NCBI RefSeq assembly: GCF_036324505.1
Contig: NC_086360.1
Location: forward strand, 6,865,226 to 6,929,225
Source: Eleginops maclovinus
Taxonomy: Eukaryota > Chordata > Actinopteri > Perciformes > Eleginopidae
DNA length: 64,000 bases
Direction: 5' to 3'
Under the pieces are notes generated by a model. The model worked only from the letters and a program-made list of their open reading frames with translations, was not told the origin of the DNA and ran no database searches. Position numbers and translations under genes: made by a program. This document shows positions 23,113-36,490 of the stretch, piece after piece; positions within the stretch are counted from its first letter, which is position 1; the number at the start of each line of letters is the position of its first letter.

Positions 23113-23584
23113 GGGACCCTATTGTGCTTTTTGGGTGTTTCCCTACCTGTAGTGTGTTATAGGATTATGTGCACGTGAATGGTCTTCAAAGGCTTAAATC
23201 CCAAAGTTCCCTTCAGACAGAGTTTCTCTACCACACACTCCCCCCCTGCCTTCAACACTTCCATTGGACTCCTTTGTTTACTTAACATAGAGACATCACT
23301 ATGTAACACTTGCATCTCTATTGGCTAGTGCTCCAACACATTGTACGCTATAGGAAAAGGGGCGGGACATCTTTAAGTGGTTGACAAATCACAACGGAGC
23401 CAGCCAGCTAACCAATCAGAGCAGACTGGCTCTGCTTTCAGACAGAGGGTGAAAAGAGGTCCTGCATCACAGGCAGTATATAAAAATAAAAAATAAAGAG
23501 CTTTTTGAACATTAAAGCATGGAGACATGTCACAGTAGAGGCACAAAATATAAATATGAACCTGAAAATGAGCACAATGAGTCT
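23113..23584 (+). mobile_element. TTAA-family element, full-length copy (C)
   Basis: About 472 bp between TTAA at 23109-23112 and TTAA at 23585-23588. The left end reads GGGACCCTATTGTGC and the right end, on the other strand, AGACTCATTGTGC, so the ends are imperfect inverted repeats. It encodes nothing. The body includes an ACCAATCAGAGCAG segment, a CCAAT-type motif, and an AATAAA sequence near the right end, shared with other copies. The TTAA target sites fit the piggyBac superfamily, but no transposase is present to confirm that. Confidence 0.8.
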
Positions 23585-23588
23585 TTAA

Positions 23589-26500
23589 CTGCGACAGCTT
23601 TTACCTTAATGTGTGTTAAAGTAAACAAATCAAGATCCATTTACAGCTTTCAACCACATCTCACTAAATAACTGGTGGGAAGGTTGTTATGGAGTTATTT
23701 AGAAAAATGACACATTATCTGCATTTCTAATTTCGGTCGTACAGCTGATGCCCTTGTTAGCTTCAAGTCAGGGGTCAATGAGTTATTCAAAGACACCTTG
23801 TCAGGACTCTTTCCCTCCAGAGCGGATCCTCCCAGTGACCTTCTGCTTACAGTACACACACTTCAACCATCAGGCCCAACTTGCCACCTCACAACACGGT
23901 CAAATCCCCCAGACTGTTCATTTCACCACGGCAGCGCAGACCGCTGGTATTTACAGCTGATGAGCACGCTCAGTAGGGGCCGGCCGTTGATATATGTGGA
24001 GAGTCACAGTCATGCTTTAGCAGGGGTAAATTCTGAGGCATCACACAGTCGGGGCCCTCGCAGCCACAGTATTGTTTGGAGCGAGGAAGAGGCTGGGGCA
24101 GAAGGTCAGCGGCGTCAAACACAACACAATTAGAGGTAGACACACTGTGGCGTGACTTATGCATATAAAATATCACAGAGGACATTTCCAGTAAAAATAC
24201 TAAGTAAACGTAGACCCAACACAAAAAAAAAAAAAGTGTAGTTTCTGATGGATTAGAGCAATATATTGTGTTTGGGGGAAGCTGTTGAGGGATTATGTTC
24301 TCTTCACAATAGTTTGACCACTCCATCTTTCAAACCCTATAACCAGAACATTGATGTTAGAACATTCTTGAAACACTGGACCAACAAACAACAGTGGGGG
24401 TATCTTTATAAGCCATGAAGTTACCATTCAAAAGTCAATGGGATTATTCCTTTGGATTTTGAAATATTGCACAAAATAAGATCTTTGGCAAACACACTCC
24501 TGCACAACATGCTGCACATTTCTGCTCCACACTACCTCTTTTTAAATCTGCACAGCTCTTCACTTAGATTTTGTCTTATTTTAACATATTTGACTGTACT
24601 CAGTTTCAGATTTTGTGTAAATATTGTGTTTATTTCTTAATTGTTACAATAGTCCTAAAATCAGCAGGAGATAAAATCATGACAAAAAACATATTTTATT
24701 CCAACAAATTTAGAAATACTAATGCAAAGTACGCTATTAGCAGTTTTTGTGTTATCCTTTGTCTCAGGTTCACCATGTGGCTTTCTAAAAGTTGAAGAGT
24801 TTCACTTACCAGTAATATCAATATCAGTGGGACACAGATCTTTCATATTGCTTGGAAAACAGAATTAATTATCACCATGACAAATGTCTGCTGTCTTCAT
24901 CTGTGGGTGTATGTGTTTATAAGTGTGTTCTTGTACTTGTCCGCCTGTGAAAAGCAGTTTGAGTTACAGACATTTGGTGAGAGGGTAGTTGTGCAAAGTA
25001 AAGTTATGGTGTATCCCTCTCACAACTGAAATACAAAACTTTGTGAATGATATGTATGCATCTTTAATCTTTGTATTTACTAACACACTAGAAAAGTGTT
25101 GGACATATGGTGCCAATGCTGCCCAACGTTTTTTTTATTTATTCACTAAATATGTTTGTGAGAGGAAATCTAAGAGCTAGCCGTGCTAACAGTGCTAATA
25201 GCGCTCACAACAGCAACAGTGCTAACATTATTTACTTGAGGTGAAATCCGAGGGTAGGTGTTCCCTCACAACACCTGATGACAAACTAAAAACCTTTTTT
25301 AGGTTTATGTTTTGGTTAAGACTAGTTTAAGATGCTTAGGTTAAGCTTAGGTCTTGAGTTAGTAAGAGGATCAAAGAAACAGTGAGATTGGAGGTTTAAC
25401 CGTCGCTACAGAAAGTTTTTATAAATCTGACGGATACAAATGTGTGTGTGTCTCTTCTTATGGCTCTCTTCCTTGCTCTTCACAGATCACTAGCGGTCCT
25501 CCAGCTCCGGCCCCCGTCTTGATGATGTAATTATTTCCCAGTGGCACCTGGGAGCCCCGGCCGCCATTCGGAGGCATCGCTCACAGCCAAGTATGCAGAT
25601 GTTTCTAATTGCTTTCCATTACCAAGAATAACAGCTGTTTATATCTATCAGCAAATAATTCACAAGAGTTCCAGACTGTTAGGATAACATATCCCACCTG
25701 GTCACCATCACGAGTTGTCAACCGCCGAGCATTGGGCTTGCCAGGCCTCTTGTTTACCGAATCCCCCGATAAGCTCGGGGAGTCACCTTCAGCCATTTTG
25801 CTTTGCACCTCCAAGGATTTCCAGGTTTGCCTTAAGAGTCAATCCTTTACAATTGTCCCAAGAGGACATAACAACATTTTTGTCCTGCGCTTTCATTATG
25901 CCCAGCTAAATCGAATTTACCAAGCTCTACCAGGTGAGCTATAAGGGGCCTGATTTAGTGGATAATAGTTTGACTTGTGCGTCTCCTTTTTTTTCTACCC
26001 TAGTTGCCAAAATATTAACTTTCAGAAACTACTTTTGCTTTTTGAATTGGGAAGAATCTAATTAATCTCAAAATGCCTTTTAATAACTTAGTGAAAAATC
26101 TAATATTTGCAAGTTTAAACTGTCGATTGAAACTACAGCACCATGTGCTAATATACCATGGAGTTTACAATACCATTTTTGTAGATGTCTTTTGGAGAGA
26201 AACACCACTTGTTATAGCTGTTGTTGAGTCGTTCTACTGCTGCAGCTATCAGACTCACCAGAGCTGTTTTATTTCCAGAGGTGATGACTTAGTCTCATGT
26301 TGTTTAAATATTATTGGCCTTGCAGCTCCTCTTAAATTCCTTTTCATGGGGCATCACCCTTAATTTGGTCTAGCAGTGAAACCAGGGAAGCCCATCATTG
26401 TCCCTCCCTTTCACTTAACCAAAAGAACTTCAGATCTACGATGTCTCTCTTTATGCTTCTATCGGTTTGTCAAATACAGATCTATGAAGCGTGAACCATT

Positions 26501-26707
26501 GAGTTCAACCCTTTATGTGCCATAGTCTTCCTCTTTACCAGTCTTTATATTTAGCTTGCGTATTATAGTTTGTGTATGTTTAGTGCACTGTGTACATAGG
26601 GAATGCATTTTTAATATTGATTACAGTGTATGATAGAGACTGTAGTGTGCATGCAATTAACAGTTTATGTTACTTACCTTTGACCTTACTATTTCAGAGT
26701 TCTACCT
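23589..26707. other. Non-coding; candidate conserved blocks near 25480-25600 and 25680-25930
   Basis: No gene recognised. A C/T-rich stretch ending in CAG precedes a GC-rich block at 25487-25590, which looks like a splice acceptor at first sight, but all three frames stop quickly. The next block, to 25930, is also less AT-rich and unique in the window. Conservation cannot be judged here. Confidence 0.3.
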
Positions 26708-26711
26708 TTAA

Positions 26712-27117
26712 AGGGGCCCTAATATGATCATTTTCTGGTTCATATGGTGTGCATTGACTGAGACATGTTTCCATGCTTTAATGTTCAAAAAGCTCTTTAT
26801 TTTTGTCATACTGCCTGTGCTGCAGCACCTCTTTTTACCCTCTGTCTGAAACCAGAGCCCAGTCTGCTATGATGTGATACTTTCAATGTGTTGGAGTGTT
26901 AGTCAATAGAAGCGCGAGTTACAAAGTGATGCTAATATGTTACGGTAGTAAACAAAGGAGCCCAATGGAGGCTTTTCAGACGGTGGGGAGAGTGCGGGAG
27001 AGAAACCCTCTGGAGGGAACTTTGGGATTTTTGCCTTTGCAGACCATTTACATGCACAAAAACCTATACAACACACTACAGGATAGGGAACACCCTAAGA
27101 AGTATAATAGGGCCGCT
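26712..27117 (-). mobile_element. TTAA-family element, full-length copy (D)
   Basis: About 406 bp between TTAA at 26708-26711 and TTAA at 27118-27121. Ends read AGGGGCCCTAATATG on the left and GTATAATAGGGCCGC on the right, which are inverted repeats. Non-coding. It lies in the opposite orientation to copy C. Confidence 0.82.
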
Positions 27118-27121
27118 TTAA

Positions 27122-29350
27122 AGGCATTCACCATGTAGGCGAGCAAAAATAACAACATATTTCTTAAAGAATTAAAGGGAACACATACAGTACCAATTGT
27201 CATTTTGTGAGCAAAGTACTTCTTTAACCATATTCTAGTTGCCATATCCACATATAGTCCAATCATTATCATTATGCCATGCTATAGTTGCCATGAGCAA
27301 CATGTTTTTCTCTGAAGGTAACCAGGGGTTTTACAGACTTGCAGACATGAGTTGTATTTATATTATCCTTGGGCTCATTGAAAAAGATGAAGATTAGAGA
27401 TTGACATCAATTCATCCATTATTTACATGGATTGATGGATAGAAAGTTAGAAGTAGTAAGTTAAGGTACCATTGTTTTCTCTGTCCAACCTAATTCAGTG
27501 GTACGTACCTAGTTGTGTACCAGAGATATAACCAGGAATCACCTGCCCATCCCCATATGTGGAAACAGTTAGAGTAAATGGTTAGAAAAACCTGACAGAA
27601 CTGCTCAACAGAACCTTCTTGTATCACAATGTCACAGATGATTACATTAAAAGTAACATGCTGACTAGACTGAACACTCGGGCCTTCCCACAAATAAAGT
27701 CTGCCTTTTAAGCTCCAGTTCCTGTTGCCCCCCTGTTCCTGGCGGCCAGGCGCGGCCCAGTATTGTGTGTGTGCTCTGTCTGACACGCTGGCTGTTGGGA
27801 ATGAGCCATCTGACGGGGAGTGACTGCCAACAAGAGCAGAATGTCATTATGAGTGGAGGCTGCTGCGGGCCTGCCACCATCATAGGGAATTCATCACCAC
27901 AAGTGATGATGATAATGGACTTTGCTGCAAATGACTTTGGATGAGCAGTGTTTTTGGCAAGCTGCGCAGAGTCTGACTGGAATATTTTCTCCTTACCTCA
28001 GAAACAGAGAAGAAGGCTTTCGGGATCCCAGCTGGGCTGTGGGTGCCCTGTGGTTATGGGGTTGACATTGTGTAGATAAACAAAGTGATTCAGGAATGAG
28101 ACCTACAACTGGATGCTAACTCGTTTCGTTTGGGAAAAAATTAAATAAATGCAACAGACATGTAATTAAACAGTCTAACGAATGAAGGCTAAAATTACAC
28201 ATATTATGATTTTGTTCAAAATATGACTTGCTAACCCCCTAACTTGCACTCTGTATTCCCCCTGACACATTGCACAGTTTATATTTATGTTTATGTTTAT
28301 TATTGTATTATGCCCATATTATATACTTTTATCAGGCCTATGTTGCGCCCATAAAATACCCATGTTACACCTTTATTAAACACAGATTACACAATCGTAC
28401 ACCCATGTTACACATATCCCCTAGGATACAGAAACCATTTAAGGGTTAATATGTGGAGACATGCTAACCAAAAAGTGGAGGTGTCACAAACGTTTGTCCC
28501 ACCATCTTATTCCCTACAATGTTCCAAAATCTGATCAAAAATCCCTTTGCTTTTGTCCAGGAAGACTACAAAAATAGGTCATCACTGCGCCATTCTCTTG
28601 TGATTGTGATAGGGTCAGTGTTAACTCAAAACACTTTTACTATCTGTACTTTCTGAATTTGAAGGAATAAATGATATATTTTCATATGTGTTCAAACTTT
28701 TTAATGACTGCATGAGTCTCTCAATCGCATAAAATAAATAAAAAATGTCCTAATGACATTTCCAACCGCATCACAAACACTGCTTTATTCCTTCTTTTTT
28801 TTTAATTAATGAAATTCTGTAATTGGACGTTTCCCTCCTCTGAGAGCCCAGGGATTCAAAAATAATTGTCCAACTTTACTCATAGTGTTTAGAGCAAAAC
28901 TCATCAAGTGATAACTTTAACTGCCTGGTATCGCCACGATAGCAGAACTTTGGGGAGGGGGAAAACTGACTACTCCATTATGATCTACAGGAGAAGGAAA
29001 TATAACAAGTCCCAGGCTCATTATGAATAGTGACCAACAGTTAGTTGCAATCAGGGAGGTTTTTTATCACAGATTCTCTTTCAGTGAATATAAAATGCCT
29101 CATTAAAGCACTTGAAAGCTTGCACAATTCCACGTTAGATCAAAATGCAGGTTGGAGGGGAGATTTCATGTGCAAATTAAATAGAAGGTAAAACGGCTCG
29201 GTGATAGACTGTTGACCACATAATTAGCGGTTTCAAGCCTTTTTTTTTTCACCATAAATGCAACATTCTGTCATGCATATTCTAATATGTGCCCTGCTCT
29301 GCCATTTTAATTGGTTAAAGAGTTTCAACTGACAACAGAGGGGAGAGCAT
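27122..29350. other. Non-coding; possible conserved block near 28800-28960
   Basis: AT-rich with no gene. The section at 28800-28960 is rich in TTAAT and ATAATT motifs in otherwise unique sequence, but nothing more can be said without comparison. Confidence 0.35.
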
Positions 29351-29397
29351 GGCGGCTCTTTTCAGGCGACGCTTTGGCCTCGCCTGAAAGAGCCGTC
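29351..29397. repeat. Strong hairpin, 16/15-base arms
   Basis: GGCTCTTTTCAGGCGA at 29354-29369 pairs with TCGCCTGAAAGAGCC at 29380-29394 with a single bulged T and a 10-base loop. Pairing extends outward by three further positions, one a G-T wobble. It is GC-rich in an AT-rich neighbourhood and matches no other repeat in the window. Confidence 0.75.
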
Positions 29398-31837
29398 AGT
29401 CTGTCTGTCATGCAAAACATCTTTCAGGGTTTGTTTACCAGGCATGTAGCAGAGTGAGCACTCTTTGGCTGCTAATGTGACAGTTGCACTCTGGCTTTCA
29501 GTTCAGTGGACATGTTGTTTTGGAGAGAAAGCAGGAGGATGGTACCCAACTTATCTGATTACCGATGATGTACATCACACATCCCAGACCGACTTCGCAG
29601 CGAGACAGCCAAGCGAGAAGGAAAGGATGTTGGATATCTGTAAACAAAGCTTGACTGACATGGCGCAAGACGATTTGTGAGGCTCAGCTGAAGATCAGTG
29701 CCACATGCATGCCACTGAACTAAGGGATATCAGAGTACAGGCAGGCACACAGCAAGACCCTTTGGTGGCCATCGGTCCGGTTATCGGTCGGTACGGTTTT
29801 GAAGTACTGTAGTCTGCTGGTCGAGCCTTACGATCTCATTTGTCCTCCGTCTAAGATCATCCTTATTTTATACTTATTGTTATTTCTTCTTTATATCTCA
29901 CAATAAAAGTTGCTTTGTTATTTTGGGAAAAATGAATTACCAAGTTAATGGACCTTTTTGTATTAGGTTTCCCTTTGTCGGTTTTTTATTGCTGCCATCA
30001 GTCGATACATTTTTTTCAAATAATAAAGCTTTTTCATCTTTGACATACTTTCTCTACATACCAACCATTATCTGCCACACTTCCTTCTGTGTTATCACAC
30101 AATCTCAAAACACAAATGACAGACGCGCTATAAGCTTGTGAGAACATGAAACCATATGGAATCATATACATCTCTGGTGGCCTATATGTTTAACATGCAG
30201 TCAACAAGCCACCTGATGTTCCGGCAAATAGCAGCATGAAACACATACAGTAAAGAGGTAACACCCTGAATTACACAAGCATATGATCATCGCTACTCTT
30301 CTTTTACTGTTATAATCTATGGGAAGCTCATAACTCTAGTGGCATCATGTACTCTTATTTTGTTGTGGCTAAATAATGCCAAAGGGACCTTCGCTATACC
30401 AGCCATAATCTCAATTTGCAATGCATATGTTTCAGAAAAGAGCCCCACAGTTAGAATACAAAACCCCCCCATGAGCACCCAGGCAGTGACTGCTATGGCG
30501 GAGGTCCATTAATATGCATAGCTTTGCTAAAAGCTCCAAAGTGACCTACATGACAAGGTTCAGTATACACTCCAACTGTGTGCTACACTTGCGGGACTTA
30601 GCTGCCCGTGTTACCTTAATTAGTGTCTTCTTGCCATGGATGGCTTTTTCCAGGAGAGGCTCTTGAACTTACCCGCACACTTGTATGCCGAGGTCACAGC
30701 AGGTCACCGAGGTCTCTCCGAATGCCTGGCCCTTGACAGCTTGGGCGCCTCTCCACAGCCAATGAAATGGCTGCCATTAGCCTTTGGAGGACGAGCACTA
30801 ACATCCCCATTAGATGCACTTTAAACTCATGCTGTGTGTCTCAGCCATCAGACTATGACACTCCAGCTCTTCCAGGTAATCCTCGAAGCCCTTCACTGAT
30901 GGCATGTATCAATTAACAGATTTGTTTGCTTTCCTCTCCTCCGACCTCATTTGCATAGCAGCCGGCTAACACACCGCTCGAGTTCAAGAGCACTGTTGAC
31001 ACTGTGTTTTTAGTTTTTTTCTTTATCCTCTACAACAAGCAGCAGAGGGGCCAAAAAGGGAAAATTACCATACATATTACAACTCAGCTGCTTTGTTGAT
31101 GTAAAAGTATCCAACAGAAGTGGATTGGAGCACAGAAAGTTACAAGATGTTAGAAACCACTCCAGGGTGAAGTATTGTTGACGCTCATTCCCGTTCAGTC
31201 TTCGTCAAAGTGGAACTTAGCATTTCCAATGCCAAAGGACAGCTGTTGCTGGCAGGCCTCTTTCTCACTGGCGAAGGCACAACTGTTTGGGGCAGTAATC
31301 TGTCAGGGCGATGGCGTAGCCAGTGGTGGAAGCAGAGCAATGTGGCTCCGGGCTCTATGCATTGCAATGAGGCCAGACAGATGTAAAAATCCTCTCTGAT
31401 TTTACAGCCTCAGTGCCTTTCTCTGGGTGTTTGCCTGGATCCTCCACAACAACCTTTTCAACACATCCATTCCCATGATGCAACACTGTTGCAAGGACAC
31501 ACTTATGCTGTTTGAGTGGAGGTGTTCACCGCGATTCAGATAATGAATGTATGTCATGCGTTTTTTTAAAAGCACCTAAGAATAAAATATAAGTGAAAGC
31601 CATACACAACTACTGTATTTTAACATATTGTAACATACATGAGGCATGCATAGGCAAGCAATAGATTCATTATATCAAACTTGATGCTCAACATTAAATG
31701 AATGGATACAATCACAATGAAGATTTGAACACAAATTCCCAACCACTTGCTCATAATGTACACATGTAACAGTCTATATGCAAAGTGGCTCTCTATCAGT
31801 CGCTTCCAGTAGATAAAAAACAAATATCCTAATGAAG
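29398..31837. other. Non-coding; candidate unique block near 30600-30860
   Basis: No gene recognised. A 62-codon frame at 30636-30824 is open but has no domain or splice context. The block has moderate GC and no repeats. Confidence 0.35.
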
Positions 31838-31883
31838 GCAGCAAACAATATAGTGGATTTCCACCCACTATATTGTTTGCTGC
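31838..31883. repeat. Perfect 19-bp inverted repeat with 8-base spacer
   Basis: GCAGCAAACAATATAGTGG at 31838-31856 and its exact reverse complement at 31865-31883 flank ATTTCCAC. It would form a 19-bp hairpin. It may be a fragment of a foldback element, a hairpin RNA or a recent inverted duplication. Confidence 0.88.
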
Positions 31884-33648
31884 ATTTTATTTCGTTGCTA
31901 GCCAACCACAGAATGAGTGCCATTAGCCTAACATGAAGAGTATGCTACCTGCTGTAATAGTTTATAGTATATATTTTTAGTTGAATTAAGTACCACATTT
32001 TTTTGTCTCCAGGTTGCTGTTGTTTGTATGACATCCGGTATCCATCCATAACCACCACAGAAGACTCACGTTTAAAGTCATTGTGTTGGACAATCGCAAA
32101 AAAATGCTAATGACATCAGGAGTTTTTTTTTACTCAAGACAGTCAGGGCGAGCCTACAAAAACTTAAGGCATTCAGTACGGTGGCTGACAGGTTTAAATT
32201 TGTAACGGCCCAAAACCTTTCCATTATGAGAATTGTGCTGCAGTTTAAAAAATTGCATTGAATTAACATCTCAAAACAAATCATTGTTGCATAAGCAAAA
32301 CGCCTTATAGATTTAGTGATGGAAACACTCGCTCAGACCGTTTATGCTTCCGTATTGTACAACCAGGTACAGTAAACAACTATGCAAAATATTTGCACGA
32401 TCCCTGAGAGCAACATTTTAACGATTTATTGTCTTATCATGTAATAAATTCACCTTATAGTATCCATTACAGTTACAAAACCTAAAAACACTGGTTCCTT
32501 CTCTCACAAAACGATTGACTGAATACATACAATCAAATCATTGTTTAGTTATTTAAATATCCTTTTGTTAACATCAATCTTGAATATGCACGATGCTTAA
32601 TATTTGCATGATTCTTCATGTTTTTGAAATACAAAATTTTGCATCAGGAAACTATTTATGCAAAAATAGTAGATTGTTATACTTCATAAATACTTCATTG
32701 GCCTTTCACAGTCAAGAATGATTAGCATTCTGCATTAACATGCATTTGAGAAATAATACCCCAGACACGCATATCCACTGACACTCCCACAGATAATTAT
32801 CTGTACCACTTGCATACTGTTTTCATGATTAGGTGTCAAAGTTCAGTATTCAGTAATGATTGTCACCGCACATCATTTCCTGGCTGTACAATTTGTGGTT
32901 AGTTGGTTTCTATAAATTTAGAAATGTCAGTCAGAATGAACGAGAAGGGCAGCAGGAACTAAATGTAAACAGTGAATATTTCTGACACGACTCACATAAG
33001 GAAGCTAGGCGATTTAGTCAGGATGTGACGCTGTAAATATAGAGTCTATCCAGCTGCTTAATTTATCTAAATATGCTAAGGTCTTCTTAATTACTACCAC
33101 AACACTTTCCATCACTGATGCTGCTGGTTTAACTGCCGCATCCTGCAAATCAGTAAATTGCACAACTTTTCTTGTTCAACACAAGCCTGCAACTATACTG
33201 ATTTCTATAATTAACATGTATGTTTTTATAATCAGACAGAATGTCTTGGACAACAACAAACTTAAATCCTGTTAGCTAGATTACAAACCAAAACCAAAAA
33301 GGAAATACTTTGACTTACCTTCCCTCTGCTTTAGTATCTATCCTTCCTATCATACAGCTTGTGATTGGTCCTTCATCATTTTTACTTATAAAGAAATGCA
33401 AATTGTCAAGCTGTGTGCCAAAGGGGCACCAGTGTTTATTTATGAGGAAACTGCTGTATTTCAACATTGACAAAGCCATGATGGTCTTGAGTCCTTTCTT
33501 TCTTTTTCTTTAGTGTCATGGTTTGGTGAACTCTCTTACTCAGATTGGTCCAGCAGGTGTATTGGTGAGTCACAGCTAAACCTAGAGTCCCTCTACATCA
33601 GGTAGTTTCAGCGGTTATCTAGCTCTATGTTAAACGATGGTGCTAGAG
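31884..33648. other. Non-coding, strongly AT-rich
   Basis: No gene, RNA or transposon recognised. Confidence 0.45.
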
Positions 33649-33784
33649 AGGGGAGTGTGTAGGAGAGAAACTCCCTCTACAGGGCACTTTGGGATTTCTC
33701 CCTTTGCAGACCATTTACATGCACGCAAACCTATATAACACACTGCAGGATAGAGAAAACCTAAATTAAAGCATAGGGGTCCTT
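33649..33784 (-). mobile_element. TTAA-family element, half copy (E)
   Basis: Contains GAGAAACTCCCTC, TTTGCAGACCATTTACATGC and AACCTATATAACACAC and ends in AGCATAGGGGTCCTT next to TTAA at 33785-33788. The left half is missing. Confidence 0.75.
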
Positions 33785-33788
33785 TTAA

Positions 33789-35764
33789 AACGTGTGTCAC
33801 ATTGGAAACCTTCTCTTTCAACTGCAAACCAAATCTACCTACGAGTGCACATAAATAACCTGACTGATTAGTAGTATTCTTTACTACACTGACACAAACA
33901 ATGATGCTTAAAACCTCAACTTTTAATGTAAACACAATTTAAAGCTGACATATATAACATTACACACATCATGTCACATCAAGGCAATTTATTTTGAGGT
34001 GTTTAGGAACTTTAATAGTCTTCTCTTTGACCATTGGAACTTTCCCCTGTTTCTAGGAACTTTTTACGAGACTTCTTGCATTTGAAGGCAAGGACTAGGG
34101 TCTGTATGTTCTTAATGTGAGGATTAAGGTGGAAACGCAGATGACAATGTGCTGAAGTAACCTTCCTTAAAAAGTAATTTCTCAATTGTTCTAAAACACT
34201 GAAATACTAGCATCTGCCTTCTTTTAAATACAACATCATCCTCATCATCTTATAATACTTTCACTCCTTCCAAAAGCCTTAGGAAGAGGGAAAAGAGAAG
34301 GTAATGTACAGCAGTTGAGATACAGGAGATTTTCTGATATACTACCAATTTATTTAGCCAAATAAATATAAAATGAGTCTTAATTCCTGCTAGGATTGTA
34401 TTCTTTTATATCTAGGAAATGCTCAAATATAGACCCCTGAACAAGGTTATTATCCATCTAACTTTGATTATAAATAGGACAAAAAGTCATTTACGGTAGT
34501 GCTTCTCTGAAGGTTATGAACTGAAGTCAGATTAGTTTTGATTCCGTGCTGCTCACCATGGTGAAACAAATACGAACTGTTTAATAAATAAACAGCATGC
34601 TCTGGTCTGGGGGATCCTAAATCTATAGAATACAAATAAACACATAGAATTACTCAAAAAAATAAGAAATCAAACTGTCGGTAAGAACACCTGTACAAAA
34701 CCATTTTAGTTAAACAATTTGAACAGAACTTATTATGATCCCTTAGCATTAAATAAAGATGGACTACAGTAAGTGACTATCTGAATCCCAGGGGCATTTA
34801 AAGCAGCCTCTCAGCCAAATGCTAATGATTAATGAGGCACATGGGTAAACCTAGCAGCAGACTTAGTCTTCTCCCACGTGCACATGTCATCTGCAATAAA
34901 ATTGCTCCCTCAGTTTGAGAACCTTTCCAAAACATTAAGTATCACATGATTCCCTGCCTGTGAGGTCAGGTTTTAAATCTCCAAACTAACAAGCAGACAT
35001 CTTCGACTGTGGAATAAAAACTTTGAATCCCTAAAGGAATGATTTAGGGTTTAATGTGTTTAAAGAACTCCAAGGTGCATATTGAGTCCCTTTGGATCTT
35101 GGCTGAATCCCCAAGTGAATTCCTAGTTTTAATGGTGAAAGTCGCACGTGGTATGTTTTCAAGCCTCTTATTAACACTTCAGATTAGCAGGCCTGCAGTT
35201 CACACATTTTAGTTCTTGGCCTGTTAGGATCCACAGAAACATGGTCCTTTGGACATGGTCACACTGCCAACAGATGGTGAGAGCATCTTTAGGCTCAGCG
35301 CATGGAGACAGACAGCAGATAACCGAGTGTTTTGGTTTAAGAAACCCCACCAACAAACTCTTCATAGCCGTGACAGGAAATGTATGTTCCCCTGAGGCAT
35401 AATTAATGTCTGTTTTTACATTTATGGGATGTTGTGGTGATGAAGCTCTCATCAGTAACTTAAGGAAAACTGAGACATGTGAGGTCATGTTTTCCTGATG
35501 GCCAATAATTGGATTAGCTCAACGCGGGTTTAGATCACACTTCAAGTCAAAGACTAGAAAACTTTGTTTTGAAGTTCAACATGTTGGTTCTCAGACAAAA
35601 TGCCTATACTGTTCTAACGTTGATGGATTAAGCTGCGTCTGTAAGAATGTACGAATACAGTATTTCAGTAGGCTGAACGAATAGATAGCATCACTAACTT
35701 TGCCATGATCACATTACTTCAGCTTCAATATCACTGATTACAGTGATAGACTTAGTTTGTCCTT
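33789..35764. other. Non-coding
   Basis: No gene or clear transposon recognised. Confidence 0.45.
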
Positions 35765-36490
35765 ATTGGTGAGATAAGATACAATAAGATATACTGTATT
35801 TGTATCCGCAAGGGAATTTGTTTTGTACTCCATCCTGTGGTTCCACAAAAGCAAAAAAATCATACATACTACAGTACTCGATGAAAGACAATAACATATT
35901 AACACACAACTTAACAGTTTGCACGTTACACGTTGAAACATAATGACAGTGGTGACCTATGGCACAACCCTCAGGCCAACATTAAACCTATACATTACAT
36001 TTGATTGTTCAGAAGCTTGATGGATATGGTTTAGTGTGCTTTGGGGGACACTAAGTCTCCTACCAGAATGTAAGAGCTGGAGCTCTTGGTGAAAGGAGTA
36101 GGTGGGAACAGACATATTTTGTGTGCCTGCTGGATGGACTGCTTATGTTTTAGAGGGATGGATGTTTAACCCCCATCATTTTAATAGCAGTCTGTACCAG
36201 GCGAGCGATCGTTGATCTCAGCTGCACTGTCAGGTTTCCAAACCAAGCGGTGATGCCTCATCTGATGATGCTCTCCAACACAGCATGATAAAATAAAAGC
36301 ATAAACTTCTGCTTAACTCTGTTGGCCCTAAGTCTGAGCAAAACAAATAACCGCTGTTGTAGTCTGGAGCAGAGACTGTCAACATGGACCCTCCAGCTTA
36401 GTGCAATTTCATTGTGAACTCCCAGGTTTTTATAGGAGCTGACCTGTGTTGTGATGGGTAGTTTGTGGATCACTACCAGCCTCTGTGGAC
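35765..36490 (-). mobile_element. L2-like LINE remnant (3' part)
   Basis: The minus strand encodes a decayed RT C-terminal segment (see the pseudogene at 36165-36473). The other end, on the plus strand at 35765-35830, reads GATAAGATACAATAAGATAT followed by GCAAGGGAATTTGTTTTG, which resembles the 3' end of fish L2/Maui-type elements. No target duplication was found. Confidence 0.65.
36165..36473 (-). pseudogene. L2-like LINE reverse transcriptase C-terminus, broken
   Basis: Translation from 36473 shows a SYKNLGVH motif, then LSWRVHVDSLCSRLQQRL and a block reading MLLFYHAVLESIIR. After an in-frame TGA the same frame continues GITAWFGNLTVQLRS and IARLVQTAIKMMG. This order (YKxLGVH, HVDxLCSRLxQRL, FYxAVLESIIxYGxTAWFGNL) is characteristic of the RT tail of vertebrate LINEs of the L2 type. 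The TGA replaces the expected tyrosine codon between SIIR and GITAW. Only this end survives. The palm motifs are absent. Confidence 0.75.
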
